A DNA stretch of 64,000 nucleotides from Rhizobium sophorae (GTDB taxonomy: Bacteria; Pseudomonadota; Alphaproteobacteria; Rhizobiales; Rhizobiaceae): positions 62,001-126,000 of the forward strand of contig NZ_JABFCN010000066.1 of the NCBI RefSeq assembly GCF_013087515.1. Direction: 5' to 3'. Position 1 is the first letter of the stretch; each line of letters begins with the position of its first letter. A model generated the notes under the pieces. It was not told where the DNA came from and did no database searches. It was given only the letters and a program-made list of their open reading frames with translations. Positions 7,757 through 16,743 of this stretch are shown here, piece after piece. A program made the position numbers and the translations under genes.

Positions 7757-8551
7757 ATGGCTGGCGAACGACATCGGATTATCACCATCGCAAATCAGAA
7801 GGGTGGCGTTGGTAAGACGACCACAGCAATCAATCTGGCAACGGCGCTTGCTGCTATAGGCGAGCGCGTCTTGATCGTCGATCTCGACCCGCAGGGCAAT
7901 GCCAGCACTGGCCTCGGTATCGATCGTCGTGATCGCAAGCTGTCCTCCTACGACCTTATGGTCGGTGATCGGGGGATCCCCGAAGTGACTCTCGAAACAG
8001 CGGTTCCTAATCTGTTTATCGTCCCCTCGACCATGGATCTGCTCGGCATCGAGATGGAAATCTCGCAGCAGAGCGATCGGGTGTTTAAATTGCGGAAGGC
8101 GCTGTCTTCCCCCGAAGCCATGGCGTTTTCTTACATTCTTCTGGATTGCCCGCCGTCGTTCAATCTGCTGACGATGAATGCCATGGCGGCAGCGCATTCG
8201 GTGCTGGTGCCGCTGCAATGCGAATTCTTTGCCCTGGAGGGGCTGAGCCAGCTGCTTGAGACCGTCAGCCAGGTTCGCCGGACAGTTAACCCGCGTCTGG
8301 ATATTCAGGGTATCGTCTTGACGATGTTCGATGCGCGCAACAATCTTGCCCAGCAGGTTGTCAATGACGTGCGTACGCATCTCGGGGACAAGGTTTACCA
8401 CACGTTAATTCCGCGCAACGTCCGGGTTTCCGAAGCTCCGTCCTACGGTAAGCCGGCTATTCTCTATGACTTGAAGTGCGCGGGCAGTCAGGCCTATCTG
8501 CAACTGGCCTCCGAGGTCATTCAGCGAGAACGCCAAAGACTGGCCGCGTGA
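7757..8551 (+). CDS. parA: Chromosome partitioning ATPase ParA
   Basis: ParA binds non-specific DNA in its ATP form and pulls ParB-parS complexes to the cell pole. The 264-residue protein has the deviant Walker A KGGVGKTT (15-22) with both signature lysines, Walker A' IVDLDPQGNAS and Walker B LLDCPPSFNLL. It lacks the N-terminal DNA-binding domain of plasmid ParA/RepA, so it is the chromosomal type. It is followed by parB after 32 bases and sits within a few kilobases of three parS sites, so the system is complete here. Confidence 0.96.
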   Translation: MAGERHRIITIANQKGGVGKTTTAINLATALAAIGERVLIVDLDPQGNASTGLGIDRRDRKLSSYDLMVGDRGIPEVTLETAVPNLFIVPSTMDLLGIEMEISQQSDRVFKLRKALSSPEAMAFSYILLDCPPSFNLLTMNAMAAAHSVLVPLQCEFFALEGLSQLLETVSQVRRTVNPRLDIQGIVLTMFDARNNLAQQVVNDVRTHLGDKVYHTLIPRNVRVSEAPSYGKPAILYDLKCAGSQAYLQLASEVIQRERQRLAA

Positions 8552-8583
8552 TATCATTTTAGGGGTGTAGGTGAGTGTAGATC

Positions 8584-9465
8584 ATGAATGACGATGTATC
8601 AAAGCGGCGATTGGGCCGTGGCCTTGCGGCGCTGATTGGTGAAATGGATCAGCCTGTCCCGGTGGAAGCCGAGCGGACTATCAACGCCGACAGAATGATC
8701 CCGATCGAGTTCGTCAGCCGTAATCCCCGCAATCCCCGTCGTTTCTTCGATGACTCGGAGTTGCACGATCTCGCAAGCTCCATTCGTCAACATGGTATCG
8801 TTCAGCCGATTGTTGTGCGGACGATGTCGCGGGATCGATATGAAATCATCGCCGGCGAGCGACGCTGGCGCGCCGCTCAGCTTGCCGGGCTGATCGAGAT
8901 TCCTGTCATTGTCCGTGATGTGGATGACAAGACCGCGCTGGAAATCGCGATTGTCGAAAACGTGCAGCGCGCGGATCTCAATGCCCTGGAAGAGGCGTTG
9001 GGTTATGAACAGCTTATCTCGGAATACGGCTACACCCAGAACGACCTTGGCGAAATCATCGGCAAAAGCCGCAGCCACGTTGCCAACTCGTTGCGCCTGT
9101 TGAAATTGCCTGATCCGGTTCGCGATCTGCTTGCCGCCGGCAGCTTATCGGCCGGGCACGCGCGAGCATTGGTTTCGACATCCGACCCGGCAGGTCTTGC
9201 CCGTACGATCGTTGCCAAGGGCATGTCGGTGCGTGATGCGGAAAAGCTGGCGCAAAACAATATCAAGGCCCAATCGGAGCCGCAGCAGGCGACATTGCGG
9301 CGAGATCAGAAAGATTCCGATACGCTGGCGCTGGAACGGACACTTTCCGATGCACTCGGCCTTGATGTTGCGATCAATCACAAGGCAAGCGGCGGCCAGA
9401 TCAAAATTTCCTATAAGTCGCTAGAGCAGCTCGAGGAAATCTGCCGTTTGCTCGAGAGGCGCTAG
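8584..9465 (+). CDS. parB: Chromosome partitioning protein ParB
   Basis: ParB binds parS and spreads along DNA as a CTP-dependent clamp. The 293 residues show the GRGLAALIGE start motif, the CTP-binding GERRWRAAQLAG (about 92-103) and ENVQRADLN (about 124-132), the helix-turn-helix around IIGKSRSHVANSLRLLKLP, and a C-terminal dimerisation domain. It forms an operon with parA. The cognate sites are at 5140, 5179 and 7140, with a fourth likely one at 47242. Its stop codon is the beginning of a short hairpin. Confidence 0.97.
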   Translation: MNDDVSKRRLGRGLAALIGEMDQPVPVEAERTINADRMIPIEFVSRNPRNPRRFFDDSELHDLASSIRQHGIVQPIVVRTMSRDRYEIIAGERRWRAAQLAGLIEIPVIVRDVDDKTALEIAIVENVQRADLNALEEALGYEQLISEYGYTQNDLGEIIGKSRSHVANSLRLLKLPDPVRDLLAAGSLSAGHARALVSTSDPAGLARTIVAKGMSVRDAEKLAQNNIKAQSEPQQATLRRDQKDSDTLALERTLSDALGLDVAINHKASGGQIKISYKSLEQLEEICRLLERR

Positions 9466-9484
9466 AGCGCTGTAGGACGCTCTA
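9463..9484. repeat. Short hairpin between convergent parB and holA
   Basis: TAGAGCG (9463-9469) and CGCTCTA (9478-9484) form a seven-base stem that includes the parB stop. There is no T run, so termination is uncertain. The following 60 bases resemble the short intergenic repeats scattered in rhizobial genomes, but that is from memory. Confidence 0.4.
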
Positions 9485-9548
9485 ACTCCTTGAATCAACG
9501 CGTCGTGCTTTCAGAAAACGGTTGTGATTTTCAGTCAATGTGCCCTGG

Positions 9549-10589
9549 TCAGGCGGATTTCCGACCGGATTGAAGGGTGGTGGACAGCAGCGTTTGCATC
9601 GCAACGCTGTCTTCCAGCACCTGCCGCCGTCTGCTTTGCAGAATAGCGGCCTGTAGCCGATTGGATTCACGGGCGATGCTTTCCGCGGTCCATTGGCGCA
9701 GCGCTTGTTCGATGATCGGTTTGCGGCGGAAATGCAGATGCCGCCCCATCGTCTGCATGATCTGTGGCGGCTGTAGCCGCTTTTCATCCATTTCGGCACG
9801 CATAGAATCCAGAAGCTGGAATTGCTTCAGGCATGCCTGCAGTACGAGAAAGATTGCAGTTTTCGAGCTGCTGATTTTATGCATGGCGTGCAGAAAGGCG
9901 TTGAGATCACCGCCGAGAATGGCGTCGACGGCGTCGTCAACCGAGATGGCGCTGGCGTCGCCGATTATTTCGGTAACGTGATGTTCTTCGACCGTATCGA
10001 AGCCGCGGCAGTAAAGAGCAAGCTTGCGCACCTCGTTTCGGGAAGCGATCCTGTCGCCGCCGATCAACGCGATCAGCGCCTGGCGCGCGGCCGGCGTAAT
10101 GCCGAGCTTTTCTGCACCGAGCTCCGTATCGATCAAAGCATTCAAGGCCCGGCTGTCATCGGCATAGGAGGGGATCGTCATGACAGATCGTGCGGCTTCC
10201 GCGGTCTTGCGCAGCAGGGAACCCTTCTTGAGGTCACCGGCCTCGACGATCAGATAAGCGGCTTCGAGTGGTTTTTCGGCCAGCAGCGCCAAAGAATCGA
10301 CGAGATATTTCTCGTTGGCAGCACCGCGGATCCAGATCAGTTTCTCACCGCCGAACAGGCCGATCGACTGGACCTCGTCGACCAACCGACCGGGGTCTTT
10401 CTGCAGGTCGCCGATATCGAGCTTCGTCAGCGAGAAGGGATCATCGAGAGCAACACCGCTCTTGCCGGCGAGCTGGCTTGCCCGTTCGGAAACAAGACCA
10501 CGATCCGGTCCGTAGATGACGTAAATCCGATAGTTCCGTGCCGATTTCTGCAGGAATGTCTCGAATTCGTGGGATTTTATCTCTGCCAC
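9549..10589 (-). CDS. holA: DNA polymerase III delta subunit
   Basis: The delta subunit is the wrench of the clamp loader that opens the beta sliding clamp. The 346-residue protein matches the HolA layout: an N-terminal AAA+-like fold without Walker A (YRIYVIYGPDRGLV), a middle segment with GLFGGEKLIWI, and a C-terminal collar domain that includes SSSKTAIFLVLQACLKQF. Length is typical. It is the last gene of leuS-lptE-holA, with a ten-base gap after lptE. It converges on parB. Confidence 0.93.
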   Translation of the reverse strand: MAEIKSHEFETFLQKSARNYRIYVIYGPDRGLVSERASQLAGKSGVALDDPFSLTKLDIGDLQKDPGRLVDEVQSIGLFGGEKLIWIRGAANEKYLVDSLALLAEKPLEAAYLIVEAGDLKKGSLLRKTAEAARSVMTIPSYADDSRALNALIDTELGAEKLGITPAARQALIALIGGDRIASRNEVRKLALYCRGFDTVEEHHVTEIIGDASAISVDDAVDAILGGDLNAFLHAMHKISSSKTAIFLVLQACLKQFQLLDSMRAEMDEKRLQPPQIMQTMGRHLHFRRKPIIEQALRQWTAESIARESNRLQAAILQSRRRQVLEDSVAMQTLLSTTLQSGRKSA

Positions 10590-10599
10590 GTCTCCGCCC

Positions 10600-11121
10600 T
10601 CAGCGGCTGAGGGCAGCGGCGATATCGGCTCCCACGAATTCCGCCACCTGATCCGCCGCGCGGTTCTCCGCGTCGCGGATCGCCCGCTGCTTGGCGAATT
10701 CCTGTTCGGAAAAATCCACCAGCGCCGTGGTAGCGCGGCTGCCGGCCTTGATGATGTGATCGTCGGTTGCCGAACGCAGCGTGTAGGTGACGCTGACGGT
10801 CACACGGCCGGCGCGCGACGTATCCGAGGAATCCGTCAGGAGCGTATCGGCAACCGACGAGGTAGCGCGAAGCTCAACCTGATACTGCGGGTTTACCGCT
10901 TCACCGGCACCGCGCGACGCAAGGAAGATCAGGCGATTGCGCACCTGCTGCTCGACGCGGCTGCTTGCTGGGGAAAAGCCGACCGAGGAAAGCTTTTCGA
11001 CGACACCGGAATTCTCGGAGTAAAGCGGTCGGACCTGGCAGGCGGAGAGAAAAGCCGCCGAGGCAAAGATCATGGCGATGCCGGCATTGCGGGCCAGCTT
11101 GCAAGCGATATCAAACGACAA
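10600..11121 (-). CDS. lptE: LPS-assembly lipoprotein LptE
   Basis: LptE plugs the LptD barrel that inserts lipopolysaccharide into the outer membrane. The 173 residues begin with a signal peptide ending in the lipobox LSAC, so cysteine becomes the lipidated first residue. The mature part has the VRPLYSE start and a sheet-like pattern with low conservation, as usual for LptE. It overlaps the end of leuS by 11 bases and precedes holA, an order kept across Rhizobiales and in gamma-proteobacteria (leuS-lptE-holA). This synteny carries much of the assignment. Confidence 0.87.
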   Translation of the reverse strand: MSFDIACKLARNAGIAMIFASAAFLSACQVRPLYSENSGVVEKLSSVGFSPASSRVEQQVRNRLIFLASRGAGEAVNPQYQVELRATSSVADTLLTDSSDTSRAGRVTVSVTYTLRSATDDHIIKAGSRATTALVDFSEQEFAKQRAIRDAENRAADQVAEFVGADIAAALSR

Positions 11122-13741
11122 TGTTTACAATCCTTTGGGGAACCACGATGATCTTCTTCGGTGCCTGTCCGTTCAGCGCGTTCTTCACCGCATCCAGATC
11201 CAGCACGGCGTCGGTGACGGCATTCTGATCTGCATCGCGAGAAATTGTCAATTCAGCGCGTTTCTTGCCGTTGATCTGTACCGGCAGGACGACATCGTTT
11301 TCGATGACGAGTGTTTCGTCGTAGCGCGGCCAGTCTGTCCGGGCAAGCAGGCCTTCATTGCCGAGCGCGGCCCAGCACTCCTCAGCCAGATGCGGCGTCA
11401 TCGGAGAGACGAGCTGAATCAGGATCTCCACGGCATCGCGCACCGCCGCGCGATAGGTGGCATCACCCTCGCCTGCCGCAACTCTCGTCATCGGTGCGGC
11501 CAGCGCGTTGACGAGTTCGTAAATTCGGGCAACGGCCTTGTTGAACCAGAGCTTGTCATAGTCGTTCTCGACAGCCTTCAGCGTCTTGTGGGCGGCCTGC
11601 GAGATCGACAAGGCTTCCCCATCGGTTGCCGGCGCAGGTGCAACGGCGGAGAGCGCGTCCGCTGCTTCGGAAATCAGGCGCCACAGACGCTGGGTGAAAC
11701 GATGGGCGCCCTCGACGCCTGCCTCGGACCAGATGACATCACGCTCGGGTGGAGAGTCGGACAGAACAAAGAAGCGGGCGGTATCGGCGCCGTAGGAGGC
11801 GATGATATCGTCGGGATCGACGACGTTCTTTTTCGATTTCGACATTTTCTCGATCGAGCCGATCGCGACTTCCTCGCCCGACGTCAGCAGGAAAGCTCGG
11901 CGTTTGCCGTCGAGTTCGTCGATACGGATATCAGCGGGTGCCACCCATTCGCGGCTGGCGCCGGCGCCACGGCTATAGGTTTCGTGGACCACCATGCCCT
12001 GGGTGAAGAGACCCTTGAAGGGTTCGGTGGCGGCGACGTGACCGGTCTCGCGCATGGCGCGGGTGAAGAAGCGGGAATAGAGCAAGTGCAGGATCGCGTG
12101 CTCGATGCCGCCAATATACTGGTCGACCGGCAGCCAGCGGTTTGCCGCCTCCGGATCGGTCGGCTTTTCTTCCCAGGGCGCGGTGAAGCGGGTGAAATAC
12201 CAACTCGAATCGACGAAGGTGTCCATCGTATCCGTCTCGCGGCGGGCATCCTTGCCGCAGTTCGGGCAGGAGACATGGCGCCAGGTCGGATGACGGTCGA
12301 GCGGATTGCCCGGCTGGTCGAAGGTGACGTCGTCGGGCAGCTTGACCGGCAGGTCCGCCTTCGGCACCGGAACAACACCGCAATCATCGCAATGGATGAC
12401 CGGGATCGGGCAGCCCCAATAACGCTGGCGAGAAATGCCCCAATCGCGCAGGCGGAAATTGACCTTGCGTTCGCCCTGCGGCGCATTGCCGAGCGAAGCG
12501 GCCGACAGCCGGTCGGCGACGATATTGAAGGCTTCTTCGGTCGTCTTGCCGTCGAGGAAGCGTGAATTGATCATCACGCCATCGCCGTCATAGGCGGTGT
12601 CACCGACGGAGAAGCTTGCGGCATCGCCATCCCTCGGCATGACGACGGCCACCACCGGCAGGCCATATTTGCGTGCAAAATCAAGGTCGCGCTGGTCGCC
12701 CGAGGGGCAGCCGAAGATCGCGCCGGTGCCATAATCCATCAAAACGAAATTGGCGATATAGACCGGCAGCTCCCAGGAGGGATCGAGCGGGTGCCGGACG
12801 CGGATACCGGTATCCATACCCTTCTTTTCGGCGGTCTCGAGTGCTGCGAGCGAGGTGCCGGCGCGGCGGCACTCCTCGCAGAAGGCTTCGATATCAGGGT
12901 TCTTTGCGGCGGCACCCTTTGCCAGCGGATGATCGGCGGCGATTGCCAGGAAGGAAGCGCCGAAGAGCGTGTCCGGCCGGGTCGTATAGACCGTGACTTC
13001 GCTTTCGCCGGCAGGTGCCGTTTCCGGCACGATCTCCCAGCGGATCGTCAGGCCTTCCGAACGGCCGATCCAGTTCTTCTGCATCAGGCGCACTTTTTCC
13101 GGCCACTGGTCGAGCGTATCCAGCGCGTCGAGCAGATCCTGGCTGAAGTCGGTAATCTTGAAAAACCATTGTGTCAGTTCACGCTGTTCGACGAGCGCGC
13201 CGGAACGCCAGCCGCGTCCATCGATCACCTGTTCGTTGGCGAGCACGGTGTTGTCGACAGGATCCCAGTTGACCTTGGACTGCTTGCGATAGACCAGGCC
13301 CTTCTCCAGGAAATCCAGAAAGAGATGCTGCTGGTGCTGATAATATTCGACGTCGCAGGTGGCGAATTCGCGGCTCCAGTCCAGCGAAAGACCCATGGCC
13401 TTCAATTGCGCCTTCATCGAGCCGATATTCTGGTACGTCCAGGAGGCGGGATGCACGCCGCGCTCCATGGCGGCATTCTCCGCCGGCATGCCGAAGGCAT
13501 CCCATCCCATCGGATGCAGCACGTTGTAACCGCGGGCGCGCTTGTAGCGGGCGACGACATCGCCCATGGCGTAATTGCGGACATGACCCATGTGGATGCG
13601 CCCCGAGGGATAGGGGAACATTTCGAGGACGTAATATTTTTCGCGCGGATCGGCATTGTCGGTTTCGAAGACCTTGTCTTCATTCCATTTTTGCTGCCAG
13701 CGGGGCTCGGCATCGCGCGGATTATAACGTTCGGTGGCCAT
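11111..13741 (-). CDS. leuS: Leucyl-tRNA synthetase
   Basis: LeuS charges tRNA-Leu and edits mis-charged norvaline and isoleucine. From MATERYNPRDAEPRWQQKW the protein has 876 residues, the rhizobial norm. It has the class I HMGH motif (in YPSGRIHMGH, about residue 46), the CP1 editing domain with YTTRPDTLFG, a zinc-ribbon-like stretch with paired cysteines (CPNCG), and the KMSKSKKN loop (about 630). A longer frame begins at ATG 13792, but its 17 extra residues are not part of the family. It heads the leftward operon with lptE and holA. Confidence 0.97.
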   Translation of the reverse strand: MATERYNPRDAEPRWQQKWNEDKVFETDNADPREKYYVLEMFPYPSGRIHMGHVRNYAMGDVVARYKRARGYNVLHPMGWDAFGMPAENAAMERGVHPASWTYQNIGSMKAQLKAMGLSLDWSREFATCDVEYYQHQQHLFLDFLEKGLVYRKQSKVNWDPVDNTVLANEQVIDGRGWRSGALVEQRELTQWFFKITDFSQDLLDALDTLDQWPEKVRLMQKNWIGRSEGLTIRWEIVPETAPAGESEVTVYTTRPDTLFGASFLAIAADHPLAKGAAAKNPDIEAFCEECRRAGTSLAALETAEKKGMDTGIRVRHPLDPSWELPVYIANFVLMDYGTGAIFGCPSGDQRDLDFARKYGLPVVAVVMPRDGDAASFSVGDTAYDGDGVMINSRFLDGKTTEEAFNIVADRLSAASLGNAPQGERKVNFRLRDWGISRQRYWGCPIPVIHCDDCGVVPVPKADLPVKLPDDVTFDQPGNPLDRHPTWRHVSCPNCGKDARRETDTMDTFVDSSWYFTRFTAPWEEKPTDPEAANRWLPVDQYIGGIEHAILHLLYSRFFTRAMRETGHVAATEPFKGLFTQGMVVHETYSRGAGASREWVAPADIRIDELDGKRRAFLLTSGEEVAIGSIEKMSKSKKNVVDPDDIIASYGADTARFFVLSDSPPERDVIWSEAGVEGAHRFTQRLWRLISEAADALSAVAPAPATDGEALSISQAAHKTLKAVENDYDKLWFNKAVARIYELVNALAAPMTRVAAGEGDATYRAAVRDAVEILIQLVSPMTPHLAEECWAALGNEGLLARTDWPRYDETLVIENDVVLPVQINGKKRAELTISRDADQNAVTDAVLDLDAVKNALNGQAPKKIIVVPQRIVNIVV

Positions 13742-13942
13742 GGTATTCGTATTTCCGGAAAATCTGGGGAGGTTGGTCGAGACCTTCACCATGAAACCAC
13801 CGTAGCGTCAAGTTTTGCAGGCGCTGCGAGCGTCCGATCTTGATCATGACCAGGCGATTTCGCGAAGGCGGGTCTTGGCAAGCACAGGCTGGCTAGTTAG
13901 TTCATTGCCGATCCTTTCATGCTGGTATGTCGAGGCAGAACG

Positions 13943-14602
13943 ATGGAACTTCAAGAGCGCTTGAACGATGTGCGGTCGCGGATTGCGGCCGGGGAACGCG
14001 AGGCAGGTCGTTCGGCGGGTTCCGTTCAGCTCGTCGCGGTGTCGAAGACCTTCGAGGCGGACGCGATCCGCCCGGCCATCGAAGCCGGGCAGCGTGTCTT
14101 CGGCGAGAACCGGGTGCAGGAAAGCCAGGGCAAGTGGCCGGCGCTGAAAGCAGAGCATCAGAATATCGAGCTGCATCTGATCGGACCGCTGCAATCGAAC
14201 AAGGCGGCGGATGCTGTGGCGCTTTTCGACGTCATTGAGACGGTAGATCGGGAAAAGATCGCCCGCGCGCTTGCCGAGGAGATGAAGCGGCAAGGCAAGG
14301 CGCTGCGGCTCTATGTCCAGGTCAATACCGGGCTCGAACCGCAGAAGGCCGGCATCGCTCCTGACGACACGCCGGCCTTCGTCGCCTTCTGCCGCGACGA
14401 ACTCGGCCTTTCGATCGAAGGTTTGATGTGCATTCCGCCAGCCGAGGAAAATCCCGGGCCGCATTTCGCCCTCTTGGCGAAGCTCGCGCTCAAATGCGGC
14501 GTCGAAAAACTTTCCATGGGCATGTCGGGCGACTACGGGACGGCGATCGCCTTCGGCGCCACCAGCGTGCGTGTGGGATCAGCGATTTTCGGCACGCGCT
14601 GA
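13943..14602 (+). CDS. YggS/PROSC-type pyridoxal-phosphate homeostasis protein
   Basis: Members bind PLP without a known enzyme reaction and keep free PLP and amino-acid pools in balance. The protein is a single alanine-racemase-like barrel with the PLP lysine in LVAVSKTF (Lys35), the FGENRVQE motif and the C-terminal LSMGMSGDY...GSAIFGTR phosphate-binding pattern. ATG 13943 gives MELQERLNDVRSRI, the usual start, at 219 residues; an in-frame ATG at 13919 adds eight residues. It diverges from leuS, with about 200 bp between them. Confidence 0.92.
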   Translation: MELQERLNDVRSRIAAGEREAGRSAGSVQLVAVSKTFEADAIRPAIEAGQRVFGENRVQESQGKWPALKAEHQNIELHLIGPLQSNKAADAVALFDVIETVDREKIARALAEEMKRQGKALRLYVQVNTGLEPQKAGIAPDDTPAFVAFCRDELGLSIEGLMCIPPAEENPGPHFALLAKLALKCGVEKLSMGMSGDYGTAIAFGATSVRVGSAIFGTR

Positions 14603-14677
14603 AACGCTGCTTTGGTCGGGCTTCCTGTTCCCCTTAATGCCGCCTAGATTAGGTTTGCATGTCCTGGGGAGGAGCAG

Positions 14678-16588
14678 ATGCAGAACGGCTATCATCAGGC
14701 CTATGCGGCCTGGAAGCGCGATCCCGAAGCCTTCTGGCGCGAAGCGGCCAGTGACATCGACTGGTTCGAGCCAGCGGAGCGGGTGTTCTCGCCGAATGAC
14801 GGCGTCTATGGCCGTTGGTTCTCAGATGCCGAAACCAATACATGCCACAATTGCCTGGACCGGCATGTGGCTGCCGGCCGCGGCGGCGAGACAGCGGTCA
14901 TCTTCGACAGCGCAATGAACGGCGAGAAGCACCGTTTCACCTATGATGAGGTGATTCGCGAGGTGATGGCCATCGCATCAGCCTTGGTCGAGCGCGGCGT
15001 CGGCAAAGGCGATCGCGTCATCCTTTATATGCCGATGGTGCCGCAGGCGGTCTTTTCGATGCTCGCCTGCGCCCGCATCGGTGCGGTTCACTCCGTCGTT
15101 TTCGGCGGGTTTGCCGCCAGCGAACTTGCGGCGCGCATCGACGATTGCGGTGCGAAGCTGGTGATCACCGCGAGCTGCGGGCTCGAGCCTGGTCGCATCG
15201 TCGCCTACAAGCCACTGGTCGATCAGGCGATCGAGATTGCGCGTTCGAAGCCGGAGCGCTGTCTGGTGCTGCAGCGGCCGGAGCTTCGGGCAGATCTCGT
15301 CAGCGGTCGAGATCAGGATTTCGAGGTGGCGGTGGCGCAGCATCGTGGCGCTGAGATCGCCTGTGTCTCCGTCAAGGCGACCGATCCGCTCTACATCCTC
15401 TATACCTCGGGCACGACGGGCCAACCCAAGGGCGTCGTGCGCGACAATGGCGGCCATATGGTCGCGCTCAACTGGTCGATGCAGAATATCTACGGCTTGA
15501 AACCGGGCGAGGTCTTCTGGACGGCTTCGGATATCGGCTGGGTTGTCGGGCATTCCTATATCGTCTATGCCCCGCTGCTCGCCGGCGTAACCACTTTGAT
15601 CTTCGAGGGAAAACCGGTCGGCACTCCGGATGCAGGCGCATTCTGGCGCATCGTTTCAGAATATCAGGTGCGGGTGCTCTTCACGGCGCCGACGGCATTC
15701 CGCGCCATCCGGCGGGAGGACGGTGACGGTGAACTGATGCACCAATATCCCATGCCGGATCTACGGGCGCTGTTTCTTGCCGGCGAGAGGGCGGATCCGG
15801 AGACGTTGAAATGGGCCGAGCGCATGCTTGGCATACCCGTCATCGATCATTGGTGGCAGACGGAGACCGGCTGGCCGATCGCCGCAAATCCGCTGGGTCT
15901 CGGCGCCCTTCCCGTCAAGCACGGTTCGCCGGCGCTGCCGATGCCCGGCTATGATATTGCGGTGCTGGACGATGCCGGTCATCCGATAGAGGCGGGAACG
16001 CTCGGCAATATCGTCGTGAAGCTGCCCCTCCCGCCCGGCTGCCTGCCGACCCTTTGGAACGCGGACGACCGTTTTCGCTCGGCCTATCTCGATGAGTTCC
16101 CCGGCTACTACAAGACGGCCGATGCCGGCTATGTCGATGAGGACGGCTATCTCTTCATCATGTCGCGCACCGACGACATCATCAATTGCGCCGGGCATCG
16201 GCTCTCGACCGGGGCGATGGAGGAGGTCTGTGCGCGTCATCCGGATGTCGCCGAATGCGCTGTTATCGGCGTGATCGATGCGCTGAAGGGTCAGGCGCCC
16301 TGCGGTTTCCTGGTGCTGAAACGACATGTTTCCCGTGACACGACGGCGATCGAATCAGAGGTCGTGGCGATGATTCGTGATTCGATCGGGCCTGTCGCCG
16401 CCTTCAAGACGGCCATCACCGTTAACCGGTTGCCGAAGACACGCTCCGGCAAAATCCTGCGCGGAACGATGCAGAAGATCGCCGACGGCATACCCTGGAA
16501 AATGCCTGCAACTATCGATGATCCAACGATTTTAGAGGAAATTGCCGAGGCGCTCCGCGGACGCGGTTTAGGCTCCCTGCCGATGTGA
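14678..16588 (+). CDS. prpE: Propionyl-CoA synthetase-like acyl-CoA ligase
   Basis: It activates a short-chain acid, most likely propionate, to its CoA ester through an acyl-AMP. The 636-residue protein has the AMP-binding motif YTSGTTGQPKG (about 240-250), the WWQTETGWPI block that is typical of PrpE rather than Acs, and the C-terminal lysine in PKTRSGKILRG (about 592) that acetylation can silence. Normal length. The genuine Acs lies 2 kb downstream for comparison. The specificity call rests on the GWPIA variant and overall resemblance; acetate or acrylate cannot be ruled out. GGAGGAG lies just before the ATG. Confidence 0.85.
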   Translation: MQNGYHQAYAAWKRDPEAFWREAASDIDWFEPAERVFSPNDGVYGRWFSDAETNTCHNCLDRHVAAGRGGETAVIFDSAMNGEKHRFTYDEVIREVMAIASALVERGVGKGDRVILYMPMVPQAVFSMLACARIGAVHSVVFGGFAASELAARIDDCGAKLVITASCGLEPGRIVAYKPLVDQAIEIARSKPERCLVLQRPELRADLVSGRDQDFEVAVAQHRGAEIACVSVKATDPLYILYTSGTTGQPKGVVRDNGGHMVALNWSMQNIYGLKPGEVFWTASDIGWVVGHSYIVYAPLLAGVTTLIFEGKPVGTPDAGAFWRIVSEYQVRVLFTAPTAFRAIRREDGDGELMHQYPMPDLRALFLAGERADPETLKWAERMLGIPVIDHWWQTETGWPIAANPLGLGALPVKHGSPALPMPGYDIAVLDDAGHPIEAGTLGNIVVKLPLPPGCLPTLWNADDRFRSAYLDEFPGYYKTADAGYVDEDGYLFIMSRTDDIINCAGHRLSTGAMEEVCARHPDVAECAVIGVIDALKGQAPCGFLVLKRHVSRDTTAIESEVVAMIRDSIGPVAAFKTAITVNRLPKTRSGKILRGTMQKIADGIPWKMPATIDDPTILEEIAEALRGRGLGSLPM

Positions 16589-16618
16589 ATTAAACTTTCG
16601 GTAAGCCTAATTGAGGAA

Positions 16619-16666
16619 TTGTTAACCATGTTGATGCAAGCATTTGTTAACGGCAATGGCTTGCAT
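16619..16666. promoter_or_regulatory. Repeats upstream of the flagellin gene
   Basis: Two direct copies of TTGTTAAC (16619-16626 and 16644-16651, 25 bases apart) interlock with an inverted repeat ATGCAAGC/GCTTGCAT (16634-16641 and 16659-16666). They lie 80-125 bases before the flagellin ATG, a position that suits a flagellar regulator. I could not match a sigma-54 or sigma-28 promoter here. Confidence 0.4.
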
Positions 16667-16743
16667 AGCAGGCTTTGCATGACGCGGTCGCCGTTACCGG
16701 CTTAGTCCGGATTGCCCCTTTCTCAACGATTGTGGAACGGATC

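Noticed and set aside
11072..12565. 497-residue antisense frame over leuS
   Set aside because: Mirror frame of a certain tRNA synthetase; no recognisable content.
16650..16680. Sigma-54 promoter before the flagellin
   Set aside because: GG and GC elements are present but 12 bases apart instead of 10.
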